Shown here one piece after another: positions 26,008 to 35,065 of a DNA stretch of 63,803 nt; position 1 is the stretch's first letter; every line of letters begins with the position of its first letter. The notes beneath the pieces are model-generated. The model ran no database searches, had not been told where the DNA came from, and saw nothing but the letters and a program-made list of their open reading frames with translations. A program made the translations under genes and the position numbers. Where the stretch lies: positions 1 through 63,803 of the forward strand of contig JAFABV010000044.1 of the NCBI GenBank assembly GCA_023425865.1, read 5' to 3'. Origin of the DNA: Bacteroidota bacterium. GTDB taxonomy: Bacteria > Bacteroidota > Bacteroidia > Bacteroidales > Bacteroidaceae.

Positions 26008-28407
26008 ATGAGACAATACCTATTGACAGCCTTGCTGGCGCTCACGCTCGCCGGCACGGCACAGAACCGACAGGAAACAACACTCGGCACGTGGGACTTC
26101 TCGCGCGACGGACAGTCGTGGCAACAGGTGCGTGTGCCCCACGACTGGGCCATCGAAGGACCATTCGACAAGAAGTGGGACATACAGTACGTGGCCATCG
26201 CGCAGGACGGTCAGGACAAGGCCGTTGAACATACCGGACGGTCGGGCGCCCTGCCCTGGATTGGCGAAGGCCACTATCGCACCACCTTCACCGTTCCCGC
26301 CACGGCCAAGCACACAGAGATCTACTTCGACGGCGCCATGAGCGAGCCCGTGGTCTATGTCAACGGCCGCGAGGCCGGGCGCTGGGCCTACGGCTACAAC
26401 GCCTTCAGGCTCGACATCACGCCCCTGCTGAAGAAAGGCACCAATGAGGTGCGCGTACACCTGAACAACCTTCAGGAGAGCAGCCGGTGGTATCCCGGCG
26501 CGGGCCTTTACCGCCCCGTGAAACTGGTGTTTACGGGCGACACCCGCATCGACCCCTGGGACACCTTCTTCCGCACCCTCTCCATCGACGGCGGCAAGGC
26601 CGTGCTGCGTGTAGACACCCGTATGGCGGGCTATGACGCGCGGCAGAAGTTGCAGACGGCCGTGCTCTTGCAGGATGCCGACGGCAAGGTGGTGGCCTCG
26701 GCAAAGGTCACGCCCGACAGCCAGGGGGCCGCCACCATGCAGCTCACCGTGGAGCAGCCGCTGCTATGGTCGCCCGAGTCGCCCTACCGTTATACCCTCG
26801 TCACCCGTGTGATGCGCGGCAAGAAGATCATCGACCAGACCTCGCAGAAGGTGGGCATACGCACCATCGCTGTCAGCCGTGAGCACGGATTCCAGCTCAA
26901 CGGTGTCAGCCGCAAGTTCCAGGGCGTGTGCCTGCACCACGACCTCGGCCCCTTGGGTGCCGCCGTCGACCGCGATGCCATCATCCGACAGATACGCTTG
27001 ATGAAAGACATGGGTGCCGACGCCATCCGCACCTCGCACAACATGCCGTCGCAGATGCAGATGGAGGTGTGCGACTCGATGGGCATGATGGTGATGGCCG
27101 AGAGCTTCGATGCCTGGAAAGACCCCAAGGTGGAGAACGGCTACAACCGTTTCTACGACGAGTGGTGGCGCAAGGACCTGAGCAACCTCATCCGCGGACA
27201 CCGCAACCACCCCTCGATCGTGATGTGGAGCATCGGCAACGAGATTCCCGAGCAATGGAAGAAGGAGGGTGCCGAGCGTGCCCGCGCCATGACCGACTAC
27301 TGCCACAGCCTCGACCCCACCCGTCCCGTGACCTGTGGCGTGGACAATCCCAAGGGCGGCACCGAGAGCGGCTTCTACGCCTCTACCGATGTGCCGGGAT
27401 TCAACTACCGCACGTTCCTCTACGACGAGCTCATCGGCCGCATGCCGCAAGGCTTCATCCTGGGCTCAGAGACCACCTCGACGGTGAGCAGCCGCGGCGT
27501 CTACAAGTTCCCGGTAGAAGAGAAGAAGATGGCCACCTACGACGACGGACAATGCTCGTCGTATGATGTGGAATGCTGCAGCTGGAGCAATCTGCCCGAC
27601 GTAGACCTTGAGGCGCAGGACGACAAGCCCTACACTATAGGCCAGTTTATCTGGACGGGCATCGACTATCTGGGCGAGCCCACGCCCTACTACAGCTATT
27701 GGCCCTCGCGCAGCAGCTACTTCGGTGCCGTAGACCTCGCCGGTCTGCCCAAAGACCGCTACTACCTGTACCGCGCGCAATGGAACAAACGCTCGCACAC
27801 GCTGCACCTGCTGCCCCACTGGACGTGGCCGGGACGCGAGGGACAGACCACCCCCGTGTATTGCTATACCGACTATCCCGAGGCCGAGCTCTTTGTCAAC
27901 GGCAAGAGCCAGGGCCGTCGCAAGGCCGACAAGAACAGCCGTCTCGACCGTTACCGCCTGCGCTGGAACGACGTGGTATATGAGCCGGGCGAACTGAAGG
28001 TGGTGGCCTACGATGCCGACGGCAAGGTGGCCGAGGAGCGCAGGGTACACACCGCCGGAGAGCCCGCCAAACTGGAGGTGGAGCTGGAGGAGCAGACTCT
28101 TGGTGAAAACACCCGACTCTACTACTACGTGGTGTCGATGAAAGACAAGGACGGCAACCTCTGCCCCGATGCCGACGACGAGATTACCTTTGATGTGACG
28201 GGCGGTGCCGTGTTCCGCGCGGTCTGCAATGGCGACGCCACATCGCTGGAGTCGTTCACCAAGCCCACGATGAAACTCTTCCATGGCCAGCTGGTGCTCA
28301 CCGTAGAAGTGGTGAAGCCCATGGAAGGCTTCGAGGTGAAGGCCCACGCCGCAAAGCGCGGCATCACCGGCACAGCCATGATCGACAATGCATCCGCGCC
28401 TATCTAA
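26008..28407 (+). CDS. Glycoside hydrolase family 2 protein (beta-galactosidase-like)
   Basis: A secreted or periplasmic glycosidase of 799 residues, with signal peptide MRQYLLTALLALTLAGTAQ. Domain order is the GH2 sugar-binding jelly roll (about 55-190), an immunoglobulin-like domain (about 190-290), the TIM barrel (about 295-590) and C-terminal Ig-like domains (DUF4982-type around 630-690). The acid/base Glu is in SIGNEIPE and the nucleophile Glu in LGSETTS. The typical GH2 block GVCLHHDLGPLGAAVD is present. Beta-galactosidase is the likeliest activity, but GH2 also covers glucuronidases and mannosidases. It follows lgt by 51 nt on the same strand, with no SusCD pair nearby. Confidence 0.9.
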   Translation: MRQYLLTALLALTLAGTAQNRQETTLGTWDFSRDGQSWQQVRVPHDWAIEGPFDKKWDIQYVAIAQDGQDKAVEHTGRSGALPWIGEGHYRTTFTVPATAKHTEIYFDGAMSEPVVYVNGREAGRWAYGYNAFRLDITPLLKKGTNEVRVHLNNLQESSRWYPGAGLYRPVKLVFTGDTRIDPWDTFFRTLSIDGGKAVLRVDTRMAGYDARQKLQTAVLLQDADGKVVASAKVTPDSQGAATMQLTVEQPLLWSPESPYRYTLVTRVMRGKKIIDQTSQKVGIRTIAVSREHGFQLNGVSRKFQGVCLHHDLGPLGAAVDRDAIIRQIRLMKDMGADAIRTSHNMPSQMQMEVCDSMGMMVMAESFDAWKDPKVENGYNRFYDEWWRKDLSNLIRGHRNHPSIVMWSIGNEIPEQWKKEGAERARAMTDYCHSLDPTRPVTCGVDNPKGGTESGFYASTDVPGFNYRTFLYDELIGRMPQGFILGSETTSTVSSRGVYKFPVEEKKMATYDDGQCSSYDVECCSWSNLPDVDLEAQDDKPYTIGQFIWTGIDYLGEPTPYYSYWPSRSSYFGAVDLAGLPKDRYYLYRAQWNKRSHTLHLLPHWTWPGREGQTTPVYCYTDYPEAELFVNGKSQGRRKADKNSRLDRYRLRWNDVVYEPGELKVVAYDADGKVAEERRVHTAGEPAKLEVELEEQTLGENTRLYYYVVSMKDKDGNLCPDADDEITFDVTGGAVFRAVCNGDATSLESFTKPTMKLFHGQLVLTVEVVKPMEGFEVKAHAAKRGITGTAMIDNASAPI

Positions 28408-28582
28408 TTTCTAAAAAGTTGGGCACCGCCGTAGTGCCAGCCCCAACAAGAAGATAACGCGCACAATTGATTACCCCTACCCCAAAGCCTCCGTTGGCAC
28501 AGGACCACTGCCCTGCACCAACGGAGGTTTTGTTGTGATTGAGCCATGGGAAAACCATTTCCATGCCGCTGACACGCTTGCC

Positions 28583-28617
28583 AATTCTTGCAAATTCGTG
28601 AAGAATCTGCAAGAATT
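28583..28617. repeat. Inverted repeat upstream of fic
   Basis: A 15-bp stem with one mismatch (28583-28597 with 28603-28617), arms AATTCTTGCAAATTC and its near complement. The same arm sequence forms the hairpin just after the fic gene at 30014-30046. Confidence 0.75.
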
Positions 28618-28674
28618 AATGTTAAATATCACCGAGAAAAAGAGTATATAGCACCGGCATTAAAACTTTTCCAT

Positions 28675-28682
28675 TACATTTG
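28675..28682 (+). promoter_or_regulatory. -7 element of fic
   Basis: TACATTTG, 13 nt before the ATG at 28696. It excludes the longer open frame from 28588, which would cross the promoter. Confidence 0.5.
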
Positions 28683-28695
28683 CAAAAAAGAACAG

Positions 28696-29997
28696 ATGGA
28701 AAGGCCGCCCAAGATCGATGCACACCTCATGCGTCAAGCCCTCAAACTATCTACCAGGGAAGACGTGCTTCAGCTTGTCAGAAAGTATAATGAAACGTAT
28801 TTGTATTGGACCGATATCAAATACAAGCCTTGTCCCGACGACCTGACGCCGACCCAGATATGGGCAGCGACAAAAGTCAACCGTATCATGCAGCATACGC
28901 GTATATGGCCCGACTACCCGTTTACCCTGACCATCACCAACCGCATGCAGCAGTTGTGCCACCATTTCGACATGAATTTCGGTGGCTCATGGGAAAATTC
29001 GTCTATCATCCCGGCAGCCGACCGCGAACGCTATCTCGTCTCCTCGCTCATGGAAGAAGCCATCTCTTCCAGCCAGATGGAGGGCGCGGCCACCACACGA
29101 AGGGTGGCCAAGGAGATGCTGTTGAAGCACTCGTCTCCCAAGAACAAGTCGGAACAGATGATTGCCAACAACTTTGAGGGAATCAGATTCATTACCGAAC
29201 ACAAGGACGACCCCATGAGCGAGGAACTGCTTCTGCACATCCACACCCTGATGACAAGCCGCACACTCGACAACCCTGAAGACGAAGGGCGATTCCGCAC
29301 CAACGACGACGTGGCCGTGGCCAACGGCATTACCCATGAGGTGGTGCATGTACCGCCATCGCACCATACCATACACGAATTTATCCGCCTGCTTTGCGAC
29401 TTTCTCAACAACGACCAGCAAGGGAGCTTCATCCATCCTGTACTCAAGGCCATCATCGCTCATTTCATGCTGGCCTGGTGTCATCCGTTCGTCGATGGCA
29501 ACGGACGGACGGCAAGAGCACTGTTCTATTGGTACATGCTCAGGAGCGGATACTGGCTCACAGAATATCTTTCGATTTCGCGAATCATATATGCCTCGAA
29601 GGCAAGCTACGAGAAAGCATACCTCCAAGTAGAAGCCGACGAGGGTGACTTGGGCTATTTTGTAAACTACCACCTGCGCATATTGAACCAAGCTTTTGAT
29701 GATTTGCAACAATACATACAACGTAAGATACTCCAGAAACAAAAGAGCATAGACTTCCTGAAGATGGGCAACATCAACGAACGACAGGCCATGATCTTGT
29801 CCATGTTGCGCAATAATTCCAGTTTGGTGCTCACCGTGAAAGAGGTCGAAAACAGGTTTACCGTCAGCCATACCACCGCCAAATCCGACCTTGACGGCCT
29901 CGTGGCCCAAGGATTGATGGCAAAGGTGGCTGTCAACAAAGTAAAAAGCAATTATATCAAGGGCGAAAATTTCGACCGTTCCATCCCCAAAAAATAG
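28696..29997 (+). CDS. Fic domain protein (putative AMP transferase)
   Basis: A 433-residue Fic-family protein that probably transfers AMP or another nucleotide to a target protein hydroxyl. The catalytic motif HPFVDGNGRTAR matches HxFx(D/E)GNGRxxR fully. Upstream, SSQMEG matches the inhibitory (S/T)xxxE(G/N) motif. It lies N-terminal to the Fic core, so this is a class II, self-inhibited Fic protein and needs no separate antitoxin. The C-terminal ~70 residues look like a winged helix (TVKEVENRFTVSHTTAKSDLDGL). The start at 28696 follows a -7 element. The gene stands alone between two hairpins with the same arms. Confidence 0.9.
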   Translation: MERPPKIDAHLMRQALKLSTREDVLQLVRKYNETYLYWTDIKYKPCPDDLTPTQIWAATKVNRIMQHTRIWPDYPFTLTITNRMQQLCHHFDMNFGGSWENSSIIPAADRERYLVSSLMEEAISSSQMEGAATTRRVAKEMLLKHSSPKNKSEQMIANNFEGIRFITEHKDDPMSEELLLHIHTLMTSRTLDNPEDEGRFRTNDDVAVANGITHEVVHVPPSHHTIHEFIRLLCDFLNNDQQGSFIHPVLKAIIAHFMLAWCHPFVDGNGRTARALFYWYMLRSGYWLTEYLSISRIIYASKASYEKAYLQVEADEGDLGYFVNYHLRILNQAFDDLQQYIQRKILQKQKSIDFLKMGNINERQAMILSMLRNNSSLVLTVKEVENRFTVSHTTAKSDLDGLVAQGLMAKVAVNKVKSNYIKGENFDRSIPKK

Positions 29998-30013
29998 CTG
30001 GTTAAGGTTATCA

Positions 30014-30046
30014 ATTCTTGCAAATTCTTCTCAAATTTGCAAGAAT
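30014..30046. repeat. Inverted repeat downstream of fic (also a possible terminator)
   Basis: A perfect 13-bp stem (ATTCTTGCAAATT at 30014-30026 with its complement at 30034-30046), 17 nt after the fic stop. The arms repeat those of the hairpin at 28583. No T-run follows. Confidence 0.75.
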
Positions 30047-30284
30047 CAGCATGTTTCCACATCACGAAAACGTGCGTTACTCCATGCGATGAAGACAGCA
30101 GTCACTCTACCCAAGGGCCGATAGTGGGCAGCCATTCATACCCGATACACGTCGCGAAAATAACCACCACAGGCTGACCGAGCGGCAGGCACGCCGCGAA
30201 AAAGCAGTAACTTTTGCGTCGGCCCTACCTGATAATGACATTAAACCATAGGAATCGTTGCACCAACCCCGTGCATACGCGTGA

Positions 30285-30399
30285 TAATTCCATATAGAAC
30301 CATCAGATAGTTCTATATAAAACCATTCGATAGTTCTATATAAAACCATTCGATACTTTAATATAGAACCATCAGATAGTTCTATATAAAACCATAACG
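30285..30399. repeat. 23-bp palindromic tandem array B (five copies)
   Basis: Units at 30285-30307, 30308-30330, 30331-30353, 30354-30376 and 30377-30399, each exactly 23 nt, with the same core as array A. It lies between the convergent fic and pit genes. The last unit runs into a 13-bp hairpin. The rest of 30050-30284 shows nothing recognisable. Confidence 0.92.
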
Positions 30400-30434
30400 C
30401 CCTTCTCCCCGAAACGTAGAAGGAGAAGGGCGTT
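30396..30434. terminator. Hairpin between fic and pit
   Basis: A perfect 13-bp stem (AACGCCCTTCTCC at 30396-30408 with 30422-30434) with a 13-nt loop, between converging genes. T-runs are weak on both sides. Confidence 0.5.
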
Positions 30435-30495
30435 TGAGACGAACCATACGGGCGTGGACACCGTGGAAAGACACCCATTTGCCCGACGCGGTGGC

Positions 30496-31512
30496 TTATG
30501 CGAAGAGCGAGACGACGAGGTAGATGATGGCGCCCAGCAACGCGCTCACGGGGATGGTGAGTACCCAAGCCACCATGAGGTCTTTGGCGATGCCCCATCT
30601 CACGGCCGAGAAGCGCTTGGTGGCACCCACGCCCATGATCGAGCCCGCGATGGTATGCGTGGTGCTCACGGGGATTTTCAGAAACTCGGTGAGGTAGAGG
30701 GTGATGGCACCTGCCGTCTCCGACACCACGCCTTCGAAGGGCGTCACCTTGGTGATCTTCGTTCCCATGGTCTTCACGATGCGCCATCCACCCGACATGG
30801 TGCCGATGGAGATGGCGGCGAAGCAGGCGAAGGCCACCCAGTCGGGGATGTCGGCCACCGACTTGATGCCCATGCCGATGTTCAGCGGATGGGCGGCAAT
30901 CATAGCGGCAGCGATAATACCCATCACCTTCTGCGAGTCGTTCATGCCATGGCCGATGCTGAAGAGGGCCGAGGAGAGCAGCTGCAGGTGCTTGAACCAA
31001 TAGGTGGCCTTGGAGTTGGGCACATGCCTGAAGGCGTACATCACCACGATGGAGAGCAGGAAGGCGATGAGCATACCCACGATAGGAGCCAGAAAGATGA
31101 AGGCCGCTATCTTGAGGATGACGCCGCCCTGGATGGCTCCAAAGCCGTTGGCCATGATGGCCGAGCCCGCGAACCCGCCGATGAGCGTGTGCGAGGACGA
31201 AGAGGGGATGCCCTTCCACCAGGTCAGCAGGTTCCAGATGATGGCGCCGATGACGCCCGCCAGGATGATGGGCAGCGTGATATACTGCTCGTAGACCGTC
31301 TTCGATACCGTGTTGGCGATGCCGAACTCACCGATGATATACTTCGAGATAAAGAACGCCACGAAGTTGAAGCAGGCAGCCCACAGCACAGCCCTGAACG
31401 GCGTGAGCACGCGCGTGGTGACGATGGTGGAGATGGAGTTGGCGGCATCGTGGAAGCCATTGATGAAGTCGAACACCAACCCCAATATAATGATAGATAC
31501 GAGTAAGACCAT
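30496..31512 (-). CDS. Inorganic phosphate transporter, Pit family
   Basis: A low-affinity, cation-coupled phosphate permease of the inner membrane. The 338 residues contain about ten hydrophobic segments. The two inverted PHO4/Pit signatures are clear: DFINGFHDAANSISTIVTTR near the N-terminus and VGATKRFSAVRWG with PVSTTHTIAGSIMGVG in the second half. The gene is 6 nt downstream of a PhoU-like (DUF47) gene on the same strand, the usual Pit-accessory pairing. Confidence 0.94.
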   Translation of the reverse strand: MVLLVSIIILGLVFDFINGFHDAANSISTIVTTRVLTPFRAVLWAACFNFVAFFISKYIIGEFGIANTVSKTVYEQYITLPIILAGVIGAIIWNLLTWWKGIPSSSSHTLIGGFAGSAIMANGFGAIQGGVILKIAAFIFLAPIVGMLIAFLLSIVVMYAFRHVPNSKATYWFKHLQLLSSALFSIGHGMNDSQKVMGIIAAAMIAAHPLNIGMGIKSVADIPDWVAFACFAAISIGTMSGGWRIVKTMGTKITKVTPFEGVVSETAGAITLYLTEFLKIPVSTTHTIAGSIMGVGATKRFSAVRWGIAKDLMVAWVLTIPVSALLGAIIYLVVSLFA

Positions 31513-31518
31513 ACCAGC

Positions 31519-32166
31519 TTATGCGTATTTGACGACGATGGTCTTGAGCACCTTGCCAATGTGCTCTGAGGCATCGGTGATTTTCTCTAACTCAGAGAGG
31601 ATTTCCTTGGTCTTGATCAGTTCCACGGCATCCTTTTCCTCCTCGAAGAGGTGTATGAGCCCATCCTCATAGATGTCGTCAGCCTGGTTTTCGAGGGTGT
31701 GGAGACGCTCGATGCAGGCCTTCAGCGCGTCGGCCTTCTTGCGCATCACGGTGAGGGCATCCATGGCCTCAGACACGCAGCGGGCGTCCTCTACCACCAC
31801 CTTACCCAGCTCGAGGGCCACCTCGCACAGCTGCTTGGGGTTGTAGATGGCCAGACGCTTGGCGCAACTGTTCACCAGGTCGATGACATCGTCGAGGCTC
31901 TCTGCCAGGTCGTGGATATCCTCGCGGTCGAACGGGGTGATGAATGACGACTCGAGGGCATCAAAGATGTCGCGACCAATCTTGTCGGCGGCACGTTCCT
32001 GCTCCTTCACCTGATGGAAATACGCGCGGTGCTCGTCTATGCCCTTGGCTTCGAGAGACTGTAACAACAAATCGGAAACAGACACGTTGATGTCGGAAAC
32101 TTGCTTCAGAAAATCGAAGAACTTAGGCTCCTTCGGGGTGAAGCGACTCAGTAGCGAATTATTCAT
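31519..32166 (-). CDS. DUF47 family PhoU-like phosphate transport accessory protein
   Basis: A 215-residue all-helical protein of the PhoU-related DUF47 family. These proteins are encoded beside Pit transporters and are thought to control them. Typical segments are IHDLAESLDDVIDLVNSCAKRL and the heptad-like acidic helices ENQADDIYEDGLIHLFEEEKDA. The frame is open from 32208, but a -7 element at 32205-32198 overlaps that region. The ATG at 32166 (MNNSLLSRFTPKEPKFFDFL) gives a leader of about 28 nt. Confidence 0.92.
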   Translation of the reverse strand: MNNSLLSRFTPKEPKFFDFLKQVSDINVSVSDLLLQSLEAKGIDEHRAYFHQVKEQERAADKIGRDIFDALESSFITPFDREDIHDLAESLDDVIDLVNSCAKRLAIYNPKQLCEVALELGKVVVEDARCVSEAMDALTVMRKKADALKACIERLHTLENQADDIYEDGLIHLFEEEKDAVELIKTKEILSELEKITDASEHIGKVLKTIVVKYA

Positions 32167-32197
32167 AAATAGTTGAATGCTTAAAAAAAAACGGTTG

Positions 32198-32205
32198 CAA
32201 AAGTA
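32198..32205 (-). promoter_or_regulatory. -7 element of the DUF47-pit operon
   Basis: TACTTTTG on the minus strand, 31 nt before the ATG at 32166. The -33 position is not convincing. Confidence 0.5.
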
Positions 32206-32319
32206 CATGCGGGGTGTTACAAAGCGGTGTCATTTCGTTGACATGAATGATACAGCCGCAAGAAATATGGGCCGACGGCTCGCCCCATGGCAGCGGGAGG
32301 CACCAGTGCCATCACCGGC

Positions 32320-34986
32320 CTAACTCTTTCCGGTCACAATCTTCTTGATGTCGTTGAGCTTGTTGAGCGCCTCGACGGGTGTGAGGTTGTTGATGTCGAG
32401 CCCCAGAATCTCGTCGCGCACCTGCGAGAGCACGGGGTCGTCGAGCTGGAAGATGCTGAGCTGCACGCCATCGCGACTGTCGGCCAGACGGTCTACGCTG
32501 GCCTTGCCCACGGCGCCCACCTCGGCATTGTCGGCCTCGAGCTGCTTGAGCACGGCGTTGGCGCGCTTGACGATCGACCGCGGCATGCCGGCAATCTCTG
32601 CCACATGGATACCGAAGGAGTGCTCTGAGCCGCCCGGCATGAGCTTGCGCAGGAAGATAACCTTGCCGTCGACCTCGCGCACCGAGACGTTGAAGTTCTT
32701 GATGCGGGCAAAGTGCTTCTCCATCTCGTTGAGTTCGTGGTAGTGGGTGGCGAAGAGCGTGCGCGCCCGGGCCCGCGGCTGCTCGTGCAGGTATTCGACG
32801 ATGGCCCATGCGATGGAGATGCCGTCGTAGGTAGAGGTGCCGCGGCCCAGCTCGTCGAAGAGCACCAAGGAGCGTGGCGACACGTTGTTGAGGATGTCTG
32901 AGGCCTCGGTCATCTCGACCATAAACGTCGACTCGCCGGTAGAAATGCTGTCGCTTGCACCCACTCGGGTGAATATCTTATCCACCACGCCTATTCTCGC
33001 GCGCTCTGCGGGCACGAAGCACCCCACTTGGGCCAACAGTACGATGAGTGCCGTTTGGCGCAGCAGAGCCGATTTACCGGCCATATTGGGCCCGGTAATC
33101 ATCATGACCTGTTGCTTGGCGGTGTCGAGGTACACGTCGTTGGGCACGTAACGCTCGCCTAAGGGCATCTGTGTCTCGATGACGGCATGGCGGCCCTGGC
33201 GGATGTCGAGCACGTCGCTGTCGTCGACCACCGGGCGCACATAGACCCGCTCCTCAGACACCTTGGCGAAGGAGAGCAGGCAGTCGATGCGGGCCAGCAC
33301 GTTGGCGTTGACCTGTATGAGGGGGATAAACTGCTGCATGTCGTCCACGAGTTGGGCAAAGAGGCTGGTCTCGAGCATGAGTATGCGCTCGTCGGCGCCG
33401 AGGATTTTCTCCTCATACTCCTTGAGTTCGGGGGTGATGTATCGCTCGGCCTGTGCCAGCGTCTGCTTGCGTATCCAGTCGGCGGGCACGCGGTCTTTGA
33501 AGGTGTTGCGCACCTCAAGATAATAGCCGAAGACGTTGTTGTAGCCCACCTTGAGCGAGCTGATGCCCGTGCGCTCGGTCTCGCGCTGCTGTATCTGCAG
33601 CAGGTAGTCCTTGCCGTTGCGTGAGATGTTGCGCAGCTCGTCGAGCTGCGCGTCGTACCCGTCGGCTATGACGTTGCCCTTGCTAACCAGCAGGGGTGGG
33701 TCGGGTTGTATCTCCTTGGCGATGCGCTCGCGCAGCTGCTCGCAAAGGTCGAGCTGTGCGCCCAGTCGCTGCAGGCTGGCATCCTGGGCATCGAGGCAGG
33801 CCGCCTTGATGGGGCGCAGGGCCGTCAGGGCATTCTTGAGCTGCACCACTTCGCGCGGCGACACCCTGCCCACGGCCACCCGCGAGACGATGCGCTCCAG
33901 GTCGCCGATGTGGTGCAGCTGCTCGTCGACCAGCTGCCTGAACTCCGGTTGCCTGAAGAAGCACTCCACGGTGTCTTGCCGCTCGACCACCTGCCTGACG
34001 TCCTTGAGAGGAAATACCACCCATCGGCGGAGCATACGGCCACCCATGGGCGTGACGGTGCGGTCGATGACGTCGAGCAGCGACAGCCCGTCTTCCTGCA
34101 TGGGCTGCAGCAGTTCGAGCGAGCGGATGGTGAACTTGTCTAAGCGCACATACTTCTCCTCCTCTAAGCGGGTAAGCGCCGTGATATGTCCCACGTGGGT
34201 GTGCTGCGTGAGTTCGAGGTACTGCATGATGGCTCCGGCGGCGATGATGCCGGCCTTGAGGTGCTCCACGCCGAAGCCCTTGAGCGACTTGGTGCCGAAA
34301 TGCTTGAGCAGTTTCTGGCGGGCCGACTGCTCGGTGAACACCCAGTCGTCGAGTTCGAAGACGCAGTGGCGCGTGCCGAAATAGCGCTCGAAGTCGCTCT
34401 TGCGGTCGTGTTCATACAGCACCTCCTTGGGCGAGAAGTTGCCCAAGAGCTTCTCCACATAGTCGTAGGTGCCCTGCCCGGTGAGAAACTCGCCGGTAGA
34501 GATGTCGAGCAGGCTGATGCCGCAGGCCGTCTTGTCGAAGTGTACGGCCGCCAGGAAGTTGTTTTCCTTGTAGCTGAGCACGTTGTCGCTCATGGCCACG
34601 CCCGGCGTGACGAGCTCGGTGATGCCTCGCTTCACCATCTTGTCCATCTCGGTGAGGCCTTTCTTGCCTTTGATGGCCTCGCGTTTCTTCTTGGGGTCTT
34701 CCAGCTGGTCGCAGATGGCCACGCGCCGCCCGGCCCTGATGAGCTTGGGCAGGTAGGTGTCGAGGGCATGGTGGGGGAACCCCGCCATCGCCGTCTCGCC
34801 GCTGTTGCCGCCGTTGTTGCGCTTGGTGAGGGTGATGCCCAGGATGCCGGCAGCCACCACGGCGTCGTCGCCGTAGGTCTCGTAGAAGTCGCCGCAGCGG
34901 AAGAGCAGCAGGGCGTCGGGATGCTTGGCCTTCATCGAGAAGAACTGCCGCATCATGGGGGTCATGGCCTTATCTTGGGTTGACAT
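32320..34986 (-). CDS. mutS: DNA mismatch repair protein MutS
   Basis: Recognises mismatches and small loops and recruits MutL. The 888 residues carry the mismatch-reading domain with the Phe-x-Glu motif in RCGDFYETYGDDAV (about 30-44), then the connector, lever and clamp domains, and the ABC-type ATPase. The ATPase shows Walker A GPNMAGKSALLRQ, the ST(G/E)ST-like STGESTFMVEM, Walker B LVLFDELGRGTSTYDG and the TLFATHYHEL segment. A C-terminal helix-turn-helix and dimerisation tail follows. This is the MutS1 repair form, not MutS2. It lies 79 nt after a vapE-like gene on the same strand. Confidence 0.97.
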   Translation of the reverse strand: MSTQDKAMTPMMRQFFSMKAKHPDALLLFRCGDFYETYGDDAVVAAGILGITLTKRNNGGNSGETAMAGFPHHALDTYLPKLIRAGRRVAICDQLEDPKKKREAIKGKKGLTEMDKMVKRGITELVTPGVAMSDNVLSYKENNFLAAVHFDKTACGISLLDISTGEFLTGQGTYDYVEKLLGNFSPKEVLYEHDRKSDFERYFGTRHCVFELDDWVFTEQSARQKLLKHFGTKSLKGFGVEHLKAGIIAAGAIMQYLELTQHTHVGHITALTRLEEEKYVRLDKFTIRSLELLQPMQEDGLSLLDVIDRTVTPMGGRMLRRWVVFPLKDVRQVVERQDTVECFFRQPEFRQLVDEQLHHIGDLERIVSRVAVGRVSPREVVQLKNALTALRPIKAACLDAQDASLQRLGAQLDLCEQLRERIAKEIQPDPPLLVSKGNVIADGYDAQLDELRNISRNGKDYLLQIQQRETERTGISSLKVGYNNVFGYYLEVRNTFKDRVPADWIRKQTLAQAERYITPELKEYEEKILGADERILMLETSLFAQLVDDMQQFIPLIQVNANVLARIDCLLSFAKVSEERVYVRPVVDDSDVLDIRQGRHAVIETQMPLGERYVPNDVYLDTAKQQVMMITGPNMAGKSALLRQTALIVLLAQVGCFVPAERARIGVVDKIFTRVGASDSISTGESTFMVEMTEASDILNNVSPRSLVLFDELGRGTSTYDGISIAWAIVEYLHEQPRARARTLFATHYHELNEMEKHFARIKNFNVSVREVDGKVIFLRKLMPGGSEHSFGIHVAEIAGMPRSIVKRANAVLKQLEADNAEVGAVGKASVDRLADSRDGVQLSIFQLDDPVLSQVRDEILGLDINNLTPVEALNKLNDIKKIVTGKS

Positions 34987-35065
34987 GGTTGTATCCTTTC
35001 TTCAATGATTGGTAAAATGATGGGCGTGCCGCCTGTCGCCGGCACGGCACGAAACCCACAACTGA

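Noticed and set aside
26764..28347. Long antisense frames in the GH2 gene
   Set aside because: High-GC shadow frames opposite a gene with intact catalytic motifs.
30107..31219. 370-residue minus-strand frame across array B and pit
   Set aside because: It is a shadow of pit in another frame, low in complexity, and ends by reading the 23-bp array, whose period is not a multiple of three.
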